A DNA stretch of 64,000 bases from Arenibacter sp. F20364. Lineage in GTDB: Bacteria; Bacteroidota; Bacteroidia; Flavobacteriales; Flavobacteriaceae. Below are positions 26,623-36,415 of this stretch, one piece after another. The translations under genes and the position numbers were made by a program. A model generated the notes under the pieces. The model was not told where the DNA came from. It saw only the letters and a program-made list of their open reading frames with translations, and searched no databases. The DNA lies in assembly GCF_023015905.1 (NCBI RefSeq), contig NZ_JALKBD010000023.1:1-64000 (forward strand), written 5' to 3'. How positions within the stretch are numbered: position 1 is the first letter of the stretch; each line of letters begins with the position of its first letter.

Positions 26623-29600
26623 ATGGCAATACCTATGAAATACAATATTCTTTGGACCCTCTTAATATTGATCTGTCTTCCCTCCTATGCACAGGATAAG
26701 GATGAAACCAAAAAAGACAAATGGGATGTGACCAAGCCTGCACTAGCATACAAAAGTGTCCCCATCACCACAGACGAAGGGTCTTGGATGAGTCTGGATG
26801 TAAGTCCGGACGGTAATCAAATTGTTTTTGATATGCTGGGCGATATATACACCATGCCCATCACAGGCGGGACTGCTACCCTGATACGTGGCGGGCATGC
26901 TTTTGAGGTACAGCCAAGATATAGCCCCGATGGACAGTATATTAGCTTCACCAGTGACGCAGGTGGAGGGGATAATATATGGATCATGAATATCGATGGC
27001 AGTGAGGCCAAACAAATTACCAAGGAAGATTTTAGACTGGTAAACAATGCCGTATGGTCCGTGGATGGCAACTATATTTTTTGCAGGAAACACTTTACTT
27101 CCTCTCGTTCCTTAGGTGCGGGAGAAATTTGGATGTACCACAGATCTGGAGGCAAGGGCATTCAGCTTACCAAAAAGAAAAATGACCAGCAGGATGTTGG
27201 AGAACCTTGGGCCTCCCCAGATGGCAAATATGTATACTATAGCGAAGATGTTTATCCAGGTGGCTCCTTTCAATACAATAAGGACCCCAATAGTCAGATC
27301 TATGCCATTAGTCGCTATAACCTGGAAGATGGTGAAATTGAAAGGATAACAGCTGGTCCCGGAGGAGCCATACGCCCCGTAATTTCACACAAAGGAAATA
27401 TTATGGCCTTTGTAAAACGCGTAAGGGAAAAAACCGTGCTCTACCTACACGACCTAAAAACCGGAAAGGAATGGCCTATTTACGATAAACTAAGCAAAGA
27501 CCAGCAGGAGGCCTGGGCCATATTTGGTCCCTATACCGGATTCAATTTTACTCCTGACGATAAATTCATTATTATTTGGGCAGAAGGAAAAATCAAAAAA
27601 ATTGATATTGATTCGTTAAATGTAACCGACATTCCCTTTGAAGCCACGGCAGAACACAAGATAGTGAACGCTCTCAAATTTAAGAACAATGCAGCCCCGG
27701 ATACCTTTACCGCAAAGGCAATACGCCAGGCGGTAACCTCTCCGGACGGCAAAATTTTAATTTTCAATGCAGCCGGGTATTTATGGAAAAAATCGCTCCC
27801 CAATGGTACCCCGGCCCGACTCACTTCAGGAACCGATCTTGAATTTGAACCCTCATTTTCCAAGGACGGTAAATATCTGGTATATGTGACCTGGAACGAT
27901 GAAAATATGGGAACTATCCAACGGCTGGATTTAACTTCCTCCAAAAACAAACCAGTACCACTAACCACTGAAAAGGCCATTTATAGGGAACCCACATTTT
28001 CTCCCAAGGACATCAACCTAATTCTCTACAGGGAAGAGGAAGGCAATAGCCATCAAGGTTTTGTACACACAAAAGAACCAGGGATCTATTTGATGGAGGT
28101 GAATTATTCTAAAAAATCGGGCTTCCAATCCAATAAGAAATTGGTGGTAAAAGAAGGAGAGTATCCTACTTTTAATAAGGATGCCAGTAGGATCTACTAC
28201 CAAACAGGGGGATATCTTTTTGGGTCATTGACCAAAACCCTGAAGTCGGTAAACCTCGCAGGCAAGGAGCCCAGGGATTTGGTAAAATCCAAATATGCCC
28301 AACGGATTATTCCGAGCCCGGACGATAATTGGATAGCCTTTACCAATTTATACAAAGTCTATATTGCGGCGCTGCCGATGACCGGAAACACCATTGAATT
28401 GGACGGTAAAGCCACCAATGTTCCGGTAGCACAGGTAGCAAAGGATGCCGGAATAAACCTACATTGGTCCGCCGATAGCAAAAAACTCAATTGGACCTTG
28501 GGCGAAGGCTATTTTAGTAGTGCCATTAACCAAAGATTTCTCTTTTTGGAAGGCGCTCCGGACTCCATCCCAAAAATGGATACCCTAGGTATAAAAATTA
28601 ACCTCAGCCTGAAGTCGGACAAACCAAAGGGTTCCACTGCCTTTACCGGAGCTAGGATCATTACCATGAAAGGAGATGAAGTGTTGGAAAATGCTACTAT
28701 TCTTATTACCGACAACAAAATTACCGGCATTGGTTCCAAGGATGACCTTAATATTCCTGCCGATACCAAAATTATTGATGCCAGCGGCAAGACCATTATG
28801 CCAGGAATAATTGACGTTCACGCCCATCTAGGTCATTTTAGATTCGGCCTCAGTCCCCAAAAGCATTGGCAATATTATACCAATCTGGCTTATGGGGTCA
28901 CTTCAACGCATGATCCATCCGCTAATACCGAAATGGTATTCTCGCAATCGGAAATGGTACGTGCCGGGAACATGGTAGGACCTAGAATTTTTTCAACTGG
29001 GATAATCCTTTATGGCGCTGACGGGGATTTTAAGGCCACGGTAAACAATATGGAAGACGCCCGTTCGGCCATTAATAGGACCAAGGCATTTGGCGCTTTT
29101 TCCGTAAAGAGTTACAACCAACCAAGACGCGACCAAAGACAGCAAATTATCAAAGCTTCCCATGAACAACAAATAGAAGTAGTGCCGGAAGGAGGATCTA
29201 CCTTTTTCCACAACCTCTCCATGATCTTGGACGGACATACAGGAATTGAGCACAATATCCCCGTTGCCAATTTACACAAGGACGTGGTGCAACTTTGGGC
29301 CGCCAGCCAAACAGGTTACACCCCTACCCTGATCGTTAATTATGGTGGGTTGAACGGCGAATACTTTTGGTACCAGACCACCAATGTTTGGGAAGACGAA
29401 AAACTCCTAAAATATACCCCCCGTGGCATCATAGACGCCAGATCCAGGCACCGTACCATGGCCCCCATGAAGGAATATGAAAACGGCCATATTCTGGTAT
29501 CCAAAAGTGGCAAGAAATTGGCGGACGCTGGCGTCAAGGTTAATTTGGGCGCCCATGGCCAGATACAGGGGCTTGGAGCACATTGGGAACTTTGGATGTT

Positions 29601-29937
29601 GGCACAAGGGGGCATGACCAATATGGAAGCCTTAAAAGCAGCTACCATAAACGGGGCCAATTACCTAGGAATGGACGATCAGATCGGTGCCTTAAAAGAA
29701 GGAATGTTGGCAGATTTAATTGTTTTGGACAAAAATCCTTTGGAGGATATTCAAAATTCCAACTCCGTCAGATATACCATGGTCAACGGAAGATTGTACG
29801 ATACGGAAACCATGGATGAGATTGGGAATCATGAGAAGCCCAGAAGTGCCTTTTATTGGGAAATGAACGACTATGCCCCCGGGTTCGACTGGCATGGGGA
29901 ATCCCATACGGGATGTTCCTGTGAGGTTGGGCATTAA
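26623..29937 (+). CDS. Amidohydrolase with N-terminal WD40/TolB-like beta-propeller, 1104 aa
   Basis: Exported (signal MKYNILWTLLILICLPSYAQ; start at 26623 or at the in-frame ATG 26635). Residues about 45-640 are PD40/TolB-type propeller repeats, for example SPDGQYISFTSDAGGGDNIW, SPDGKYVYYSED and SPDDNWIAFTN. Residues about 660-1070 are an amidohydrolase domain: the TIM-barrel metal motif MPGIIDVHAHLGH has His733 and His735, and the domain ends with the cyclic-amidohydrolase block GALKEGMLADLIVLDKNPLEDI. The fused architecture is common in Bacteroidota; substrates (peptide- or dipeptide-like) are mostly unproven. The C-terminus ends in an unusual Cys/His-rich tail (HTGCSCEVGH). Probably not part of a glycan pathway. 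Confidence 0.92.
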   Translation: MAIPMKYNILWTLLILICLPSYAQDKDETKKDKWDVTKPALAYKSVPITTDEGSWMSLDVSPDGNQIVFDMLGDIYTMPITGGTATLIRGGHAFEVQPRYSPDGQYISFTSDAGGGDNIWIMNIDGSEAKQITKEDFRLVNNAVWSVDGNYIFCRKHFTSSRSLGAGEIWMYHRSGGKGIQLTKKKNDQQDVGEPWASPDGKYVYYSEDVYPGGSFQYNKDPNSQIYAISRYNLEDGEIERITAGPGGAIRPVISHKGNIMAFVKRVREKTVLYLHDLKTGKEWPIYDKLSKDQQEAWAIFGPYTGFNFTPDDKFIIIWAEGKIKKIDIDSLNVTDIPFEATAEHKIVNALKFKNNAAPDTFTAKAIRQAVTSPDGKILIFNAAGYLWKKSLPNGTPARLTSGTDLEFEPSFSKDGKYLVYVTWNDENMGTIQRLDLTSSKNKPVPLTTEKAIYREPTFSPKDINLILYREEEGNSHQGFVHTKEPGIYLMEVNYSKKSGFQSNKKLVVKEGEYPTFNKDASRIYYQTGGYLFGSLTKTLKSVNLAGKEPRDLVKSKYAQRIIPSPDDNWIAFTNLYKVYIAALPMTGNTIELDGKATNVPVAQVAKDAGINLHWSADSKKLNWTLGEGYFSSAINQRFLFLEGAPDSIPKMDTLGIKINLSLKSDKPKGSTAFTGARIITMKGDEVLENATILITDNKITGIGSKDDLNIPADTKIIDASGKTIMPGIIDVHAHLGHFRFGLSPQKHWQYYTNLAYGVTSTHDPSANTEMVFSQSEMVRAGNMVGPRIFSTGIILYGADGDFKATVNNMEDARSAINRTKAFGAFSVKSYNQPRRDQRQQIIKASHEQQIEVVPEGGSTFFHNLSMILDGHTGIEHNIPVANLHKDVVQLWAASQTGYTPTLIVNYGGLNGEYFWYQTTNVWEDEKLLKYTPRGIIDARSRHRTMAPMKEYENGHILVSKSGKKLADAGVKVNLGAHGQIQGLGAHWELWMLAQGGMTNMEALKAATINGANYLGMDDQIGALKEGMLADLIVLDKNPLEDIQNSNSVRYTMVNGRLYDTETMDEIGNHEKPRSAFYWEMNDYAPGFDWHGESHTGCSCEVGH

Positions 29938-30031
29938 CAAAATATCAAGACCTATCGTCCCAAGTGCTAGTCCTTGGGGAGGCTGAAACTTTACCATGTG
30001 TACAAATAAGCAGGAACTACCAACATTAAAA

Positions 30032-30104
30032 AAAACAAGCCACAAATTAACTGCCCGTGTAGTTGCCGTTGTGCGGCACACTGCGTATTTTGTGGTGGCC
30101 TTTT
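30032..30104 (+). terminator. Possible terminator after amidohydrolase
   Basis: AAGCCACAAAT near 30040 can pair imperfectly with ATTTTGTGGTGGC near 30090, followed by CCTTTTTT on the plus strand. A smaller GCCG...CGGC hairpin sits inside. It lies in the 198 bp gap before GH95. Confidence 0.4.
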
Positions 30105-30135
30105 TTCCAATTAATAACAATTCATTTAAAGATTG

Positions 30136-32523
30136 ATGAAAGTACTAAAACCATTCTTCCTTGTACTATGCGTACTAACGCTATTTTCCTGCAATACTTC
30201 CGAAACCGAGAAGGTTCTTGATCCCTCTCTGGCACTATGGTACAATAGACCGGCTACGGATTGGACCGAAGCCCTTCCGCTAGGAAACGGCCGTTTGGGC
30301 GCTATGGTGTATGGAGGTGTTGATAAAGAAATTATACAGTTTAATGAAGAATCCCTTTGGACCGGACAACCCCATGACTATGCGCATGAGGGAGCGCATG
30401 AAGTATTGGACGAGCTAAGAAAATTACTTTGGGAGGGCCAACAGGAAGAGGCCCACCAACTGGGCAATGAGCGTTTTATGTCCCAACCCTTTGGTCAGTT
30501 CTGCTATCAACCCTTTGGCAATATATTGCTGGAATTTCCAGACCACAAAGAGGTAGCCAATTACAAAAGGCAACTGGATTTGGAAAATGCCATTTCAACA
30601 GTGAATTATGAAGTGCAAGGGGTGAAATTTAAAAGGGAGCTTTTTGCTTCCGAACCAGATCAGGCCCTGGTAACACATTTAGAGACCTCCAAAGAGGGCG
30701 AATTGAACTTTTACATCGGTTTGGATTCTCCCCATTCCAAGTATGAGGTTTCAGTGGAGGGCAACGAGATTATTCTAAAAGGGAAGGCCAACAACTACCC
30801 AAAAGAATTGGATTACCAAAACAAACCCTATCCAGAAAGCAAACTCACTTTTGAGGCGCGCCTTAAAATAGTACACGATGGAGGGGAATTGATGAAGGAG
30901 AATAATAGGATCAAAGTTGCAAATGCCACAACTGCTACCTTGTACCTAGTGGCGGCGACCAGCTTTATCAACTATCAGGACATCAGTGGAATTCCCTCCC
31001 AGCTATGTGAAAAATACCTAGAGAACCTAAATGGCAAATCCTATGAAAGAATAAAAGAAAGTCATATTCAGGATTTTGGGGAATTGTTTAACAGGGTGGC
31101 GCTCGATTTGGGAGAATCGGAAATTTCAAATAGACCTACTGACGAAAGATTGATTTCCTTTCAACAGGATGAAGATCCAAATTTGGTTTCACTGCTTTAT
31201 CAATATGGACGATACCTGCTTATTTCATCATCACGTGCCGGCACTCAACCCGCTAATTTACAGGGTATTTGGAACGACAAACTGTCCCCCCCGTGGGATA
31301 GTAAATACACCATCAACATCAATACGGAAATGAATTATTGGCTGGCCGAAATGACGAACCTTTCAGAATTGACAGAACCATTGACCCAGATGTTGGAGGA
31401 CCTATCCGTAACAGGCCGTAACATTGCCAAGGAACACTATGATCTAGAAGGCTGGGTGGTGCATCACAACACCGATCTCTGGAGAGGTGCCGCACCGATC
31501 AATAACGCAAATCACGGTATTTGGCCTACTGGCGGGGCCTGGTTAAGTCAGCATTTGTGGTGGCATTATCAATATACCAATGACATTGAATATTTAAGAA
31601 ACAAAGCCTATCCCATTCTAAAAGAAGCATCAAGATTTTTTGTAGGCTACTTGGTACCCGACCCCAATAATCCGGAATGGTTGGTCAGCGGTCCCACCAA
31701 TAGCCCTGAGAATGGAGGCTTGGCCATGGCAACGACCATGGATCATCAGATTATAAGAAATCTTTTTGCCAACACCATTGAAGCTGCTGAAATACTTGGC
31801 CTTGATGCCGATTTTATTAAAATAGTAGAAGAAAAACGCGCTAAGATCGCACCAAATCTAATTGGCCAACACGGACAATTGCAAGAGTGGCTCATTGATC
31901 AAGACGATCCCACCAACAAGCACAGACACGTTTCCCATTTATGGGGGCTGCATCCCGGAACCGAGATTCACCCCTTGACAACGCCTGACTTGGCCGAGGC
32001 TAGCAAGGTAACCCTTTCCCATCGGGGCGATGGTGGTACTGGTTGGTCCAGGGCCTGGAAAATTAATTTCTGGGCAAGACTTTTGGATGGCGACCATTCA
32101 TTTTTATTACTAAAAAATTTAATGGTCCCTTCCATAGAACAGGGCGTAGATATGAAAGACAAGGGTGGTTTGTATCTTAATCTGTTCGATTCCCATCCAC
32201 CGTTCCAAATAGATGGAAATTTTGGGGCCACCTCCGGGATTACCGAGATGTTGCTACAATCGCATCTGAGGGATGAAAACGGCCATTATTTTCAAGATAT
32301 CCTGCCTGCACTTCCCTCGGCACTTTCAACAGGAAAGATTTCGGGAATAAAGGGTAGGGGCGCTTTTGAAATAGCCTTGGAATGGCAAAACGGGGCATTG
32401 GTTTCTTTGGAAGTCAAATCCCTAGAAGGACAGCATCTAAACATAAGGTACAACGGACATGTAATTTCGAAGGAAACCGCAGAAGGTCAAATATTATCCT
32501 TTAGCCCTGCCGATTTTAAATAG
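30136..32523 (+). CDS. GH95 family alpha-L-fucosidase lipoprotein, second copy, 795 aa
   Basis: Start at ATG 30136 (the in-frame TTG one codon earlier is not needed). Lipobox TLFSCNTS. Same architecture as the 3214-5616 protein: LPLGNGRLGAMVYGG near residue 50, ANLQGIWNDKLSPPWDSKY, Asn394-Ile-Asn396 followed by TEMNYW, LQEW plus HRHVSHLWGLHPG for the acid region, and HPPFQIDGNFGATSG. All catalytic-site residues expected for 1,2-alpha-L-fucosidases of this family appear present, in contrast to the Asp substitution in the other copy. It lies alone on the plus strand after the amidohydrolase, without SusC/SusD next to it. Likely trims L-fucose from oligosaccharides. Confidence 0.93.
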   Translation: MKVLKPFFLVLCVLTLFSCNTSETEKVLDPSLALWYNRPATDWTEALPLGNGRLGAMVYGGVDKEIIQFNEESLWTGQPHDYAHEGAHEVLDELRKLLWEGQQEEAHQLGNERFMSQPFGQFCYQPFGNILLEFPDHKEVANYKRQLDLENAISTVNYEVQGVKFKRELFASEPDQALVTHLETSKEGELNFYIGLDSPHSKYEVSVEGNEIILKGKANNYPKELDYQNKPYPESKLTFEARLKIVHDGGELMKENNRIKVANATTATLYLVAATSFINYQDISGIPSQLCEKYLENLNGKSYERIKESHIQDFGELFNRVALDLGESEISNRPTDERLISFQQDEDPNLVSLLYQYGRYLLISSSRAGTQPANLQGIWNDKLSPPWDSKYTININTEMNYWLAEMTNLSELTEPLTQMLEDLSVTGRNIAKEHYDLEGWVVHHNTDLWRGAAPINNANHGIWPTGGAWLSQHLWWHYQYTNDIEYLRNKAYPILKEASRFFVGYLVPDPNNPEWLVSGPTNSPENGGLAMATTMDHQIIRNLFANTIEAAEILGLDADFIKIVEEKRAKIAPNLIGQHGQLQEWLIDQDDPTNKHRHVSHLWGLHPGTEIHPLTTPDLAEASKVTLSHRGDGGTGWSRAWKINFWARLLDGDHSFLLLKNLMVPSIEQGVDMKDKGGLYLNLFDSHPPFQIDGNFGATSGITEMLLQSHLRDENGHYFQDILPALPSALSTGKISGIKGRGAFEIALEWQNGALVSLEVKSLEGQHLNIRYNGHVISKETAEGQILSFSPADFK

Positions 32524-32820
32524 AAAGTCAGGCCCTAGAAATAATTGAATCATTTTCTTAAGGAGTTTTGATTGGTTATTGGGTACTCTATAAAAATTTA
32601 AGCGCTGGGCGACTGATAGCAACCTTCGTGGAACTCCGTATTGCTATTTACACCCCATTTGCCTAACATTAGGCTGTGGGCCTGCCAAAAGACAGAAATA
32701 CCGAATAATCGAAAATAGCCTATCTTAATTACTAATCCCTAGAGCAAAATCGTTTCCGGATTTCCTTTGCCCCCTTGCATAAAACAGGATCATTTTTAAT
32801 GTCTTATACCTTCAGAAATA
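32524..32820. other. Convergent intergenic region
   Basis: About 300 bp between the GH95 gene (plus) and the broken cytochrome gene (minus). It contains a small palindrome GCCTAACATTAGGC near 32661 without a T-run; no clear terminator or gene. Confidence 0.4.
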
Positions 32821-34932
32821 CTAAAAGAAAAACAACTGATTCACCCTCAAAGTACTTTCCGTATTGGGCTGTCCTACTACTTTAAAGTATTTCGCGGATG
32901 ACTCCGGAAACTTAATAGAAATTTCATTGAGTTTATCAGGATTAGCCACCTTGGCCAGGTTCAACTTTTTTAATAAAGTCCAATTTTCCTTATTATTGGA
33001 AGACCAAACCTCAACGTACATCACCGATGATTTCTTTGCGCCGTTACGATTGCCACAACTAAGCACCACTTCCTTGATTTTGGGATTTGAAGTGCTAAAA
33101 TCAGCAATGGCTATAAGCGGTTTGCTATTGAAGGATGCATAAAATTTTGAATAATAATAGGTATTGGCGTCATATTTGGCATCGTCGTTCAATATTCTTG
33201 CTGCCTCCCCGGTGTAAGAACTTAAAATTCCGGGATGCACCACTTCCAGTCCGTCGGGAACAAGGCCCTTATCATAAAAAACAAACGTGGAAACTTCACT
33301 TGGCAACCAATTGTCTTTGTAAGCTATTGCCTTTACTGTTTTAGATCTTTCTCCCTGCAAATCCATAGTAATTCCAGATTCATAAATTTCGGATTTTTCA
33401 TTGGGTTCGGTTTCATCCAAGGTATATCAAATACTTACTCCATTCATTTTATGCCCCAAGGAAATACGGTCTCCGGAATTAATTATATTCCTCTCTCCTA
33501 TTAAGGTAGGTGGTGTCAGGTTCATTTTTTCTTCCGGGTCCGGAATATACCCCTCATTTATGGTTGCGCTTGGCAATTCCTTAGCCAATTGCGAAATATC
33601 GGCGTCTGTCATTTGGGTATTCCAAACGAACAATTCCTTCAAACTTTTAATCTCCTTTAAATACTTTAAACCGGCTATATCCACCGAGGTGCCTGCCAAA
33701 GAAAGGGTTTGTAGTTTGGGGTTGGCCACAAGGGAGGCCAAAGCCTCATTGGTTACCTCTGTAAAATTCAATACTAAATGCTCTAAATTTTTAAGCTCCC
33801 CTACAAATTTTAAGCTATTGTCATCCAGAGGCAAATTGGCTAAATTTAGGTATATCACTTGCTCCTTTATTTTAGCCAAATCGGTTAAAAATTCAGCCTG
33901 GTAACTACTTCTGCCATAAATGGCTACTTCAATAGCCGGCGAAGTGGGGGATTTTTGAACTACCGTCCTATAGGGGTTATTTAGATCATCAATAAGTTTG
34001 GTGTCCACAAAATCGAACGTATATGCTTCTTTCCCACTATCCCCTTTGAGCCATTTTTCAGTTACCAGTTGCTTCAAACTGTCTTCCATGTTCAATTGGG
34101 CGTACGAAATTTCAGTATCCGCGCCATGGCCAATCCAGCTTTCTATCAGCTCAATTTCCCGACCGGTCAATTGCACCTTACCATCTGGCGGCATATGCTC
34201 TTCATCTTCCAAGGGCAATGCTACACGTTGCAGCAACAAACTTTCTTCAGGATTGTGCGCCAACCAAACCTCACCGTTCTCTCCGCCCCTAGTTATGGCT
34301 TCAACATTTGTCAAGTCCAACTCCCCCTTGCTTTTCTGTGGATTGTGGCAACTGCTGCATTTTCTTTCTAAAATAGGTGCAACATAGGCGGTATAAATTG
34401 GCGTATTTTCATCAATTTTTTTAACGGCTGCAAGGGTTATAGGTTCCATTAAAAAATGACTTCCATGTGTTAGCCCGGCCCCAAAATGTCCTCCGAAAAC
34501 TACCCCCACAAAGCTGGTGTACAACAAGATTTGGAACACTTTTTTGTGTAGATAGGTCAAAACCATTGCATAGACCGTAAAACTGATCCCTATTCCAATC
34601 CATTTATGTAAGGTCATGAGTTCGGACTCATACCCTTCCAGCGAGAGCAAAAGGCCCATTATGGTTGCCAGTACCGTTGTAAAGGAGGTTAGAAGTAATA
34701 GAAAATAGTTGATCTTTTCAAAGGAAGTGGGATCTATTTGTTTTCTAAACAGGTTTAGCAGTACCATAAGCGCAATAAAGGCTACGGGAAAATGTAACAG
34801 CAACGGATGCATTCTGCCTAGCGGCTGTAACCAAAAAGGAATTTCCAAATAACTTTCAAAAACCACTAAGAAGGCCAGAAAAATATGCAGAAAGAACAGT
34901 GTGTTCAAAAAAAAGGGAACGGATTTTTTCAT
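32821..34932 (-). pseudogene. DUF2231/cytochrome c (PSCyt1)/LRR/hexosaminidase-C-like protein interrupted by in-frame TGA
   Basis: Membrane-anchored cytochrome-type protein split by one stop codon. Start taken at ATG 34932 (MKKSVPFFLN), 4 bases after the upstream stop. The N-terminal part has several membrane helices (DUF2231-like, to about residue 150), then a c-type heme motif CSSCH at 192-196 (PSCyt1 domain), then leucine-rich repeats (LEHLVLNFTEVTNEALASLVANPKLQTLSLAGTS region). Reading stops at TGA 33429-33427 inside a chitobiase/hexosaminidase C-terminal-like motif. The same frame continues at once as YTLDETEPNEKS and runs 199 more codons to 32821, including a discoidin-like beta domain. 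The canonical motif would be 'IRYTLDGTEP', so a CGA-to-TGA change explains it. Third gene of a DUF1553-DUF1501 operon. Confidence 0.85.
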
Positions 34933-34936
34933 GTTT

Positions 34937-36391
34937 TTATGCCAAAATATCATTTACTACATGGCCATGTACATCGGTCAAACGAAACCTTCTGCCCAAG
35001 TGTTTATAGGTCAACTTCTCATGGTCTAAGCCCATTAAATGCATAATGGTGGCATGCAAATCATGAATGTGTACCGGGTTTTCGGTAATATTATATCCCA
35101 ATTCGTCGGTTTTACCATAGGAGATGCCAGATTTTACACCGCCTCCGGCTACAAAAATACTGAAGCACCGGGGATGATGGTCCCGACCGTAATTATCCTT
35201 GGTCAATTTTCCTTGGCAGTAGTTTGTCCTCCCGAATTCCCCACTCCAAATAACCAAGGTTTCGTCTAACAATCCCCTTTGTTTTAAATCGGTAATCAAT
35301 GCTGCAGAAGCCATATCGACATCTTTGGCCTGACCTTGCATTTCCCCTACCAAATTGGAATGCTGGTCCCAACCTTGGTGGTACAATTGTACAAAACGTA
35401 CGCCAGACTCCGACAACTTTCTAGCCAATAAACAATTGGCGGCATAGGTGCCCGGTACCATACAATCCGGGCCATACATTTTTTTGATATGGTCCGGTTC
35501 TTTAGAAACGTCGGTGATTTCAGGTACCGCGGTCTGCATTCGAAAAGCCATTTCATACTGTTTTATCTTTGCCGGAATTTCAGGGTCTCCAAACTCATCA
35601 TACCCCAGTTGGTTCAAGGAAGCCAAATTATCCAACATGGTACGGCGTGTTTTTCTATCCATCCCATCAGGATTGTTTAAATACAAAATTGGATCCTCAC
35701 TGGCACTTAATTGAACTCCTTGATGGGAACTGTCCAAAAAGCCGTTCGACCACAGTTTAGAATAAACACCTTGTCCGTTGCCCTTGCCTTTTGACAGCAA
35801 TACGCAATAGGCAGGTAAGTTTTTATTTTCACTACCAAGGCCGTAGCTGAACCAAGACCCTATACTGGGGCGGTTGCCCACCTGTGCACCCGTTTGCATA
35901 AATGTTAGGGCTGGATCGTGATTAATGGCATCGGTATGCATACTTTTTATGACGCAGATATCATCGGTAATCTTGGCTATGTTCGGAAACAGATCACTTA
36001 CCCAGGTTCCTGAATTGCCATATTGCTTAAATCCAAACTTTGAGCCTACCAAGGGAAATGATTCCTGCCCAGCCGTCATACCTGTCAACTTTTGATCTCC
36101 TCTTACAGAAGGAGGCAGGTCTTGCCCGAACATATCGTTCAACTTAGGCTTATAGTCAAAACTTTCCAATTGGGAAGGAGCGCCATTCTGAACCAAGAGG
36201 ATAATCCGCTTTGCCTTGGCGGCAAAATGTTTTAAACCCAAGGGCAATTGTTCTTCGACGGCTTGTTTACCGGACAACAAATCTGGCATTAACAATGACC
36301 CCAAAGCCACACCCCCAAAGCCCAGTGCCATTTTACCTAAAAAATGCCTACGGTTAGTGTTTAGATGGTGTTCAAAAATTTCCTTTTCCAT
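34937..36391 (-). CDS. DUF1501 family protein, Tat-exported, 484 aa
   Basis: N-terminus carries a twin-arginine signal (NRRHFLGKMALGFGG). DUF1501 proteins have an alkaline phosphatase/sulfatase-like fold. Here AKRIILLVQNGAPSQLESFDYKP, FVQLYHQGWDQHSNL and the metal-type block LVIWSGEFGRTNYCQGK...GRDHHPRCFSIFVAGGG are typical. There is no CxPxR motif, so it is not a formylglycine sulfatase. DUF1501 genes almost always accompany DUF1549/DUF1553 cytochrome genes, as here (24 bp after 36416-38719). Molecular role is unknown for the family. Likely periplasmic, co-transcribed under the hybrid regulator upstream. Confidence 0.9.
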   Translation of the reverse strand: MEKEIFEHHLNTNRRHFLGKMALGFGGVALGSLLMPDLLSGKQAVEEQLPLGLKHFAAKAKRIILLVQNGAPSQLESFDYKPKLNDMFGQDLPPSVRGDQKLTGMTAGQESFPLVGSKFGFKQYGNSGTWVSDLFPNIAKITDDICVIKSMHTDAINHDPALTFMQTGAQVGNRPSIGSWFSYGLGSENKNLPAYCVLLSKGKGNGQGVYSKLWSNGFLDSSHQGVQLSASEDPILYLNNPDGMDRKTRRTMLDNLASLNQLGYDEFGDPEIPAKIKQYEMAFRMQTAVPEITDVSKEPDHIKKMYGPDCMVPGTYAANCLLARKLSESGVRFVQLYHQGWDQHSNLVGEMQGQAKDVDMASAALITDLKQRGLLDETLVIWSGEFGRTNYCQGKLTKDNYGRDHHPRCFSIFVAGGGVKSGISYGKTDELGYNITENPVHIHDLHATIMHLMGLDHEKLTYKHLGRRFRLTDVHGHVVNDILA

Positions 36392-36415
36392 TAGTATTAT
36401 TTTTTGAGAAGTTGG

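Noticed and set aside
33427..33429. TGA as a selenocysteine codon in the cytochrome gene
   Set aside because: The position falls in a domain motif where Arg is expected, no selenoprotein family matches, and no SECIS-like structure was recognised. A nonsense mutation or sequencing error is simpler.
34937..36391. DUF1501 protein as an active arylsulfatase
   Set aside because: It shares the overall fold class but has no C/S-x-P-x-R maturation motif.
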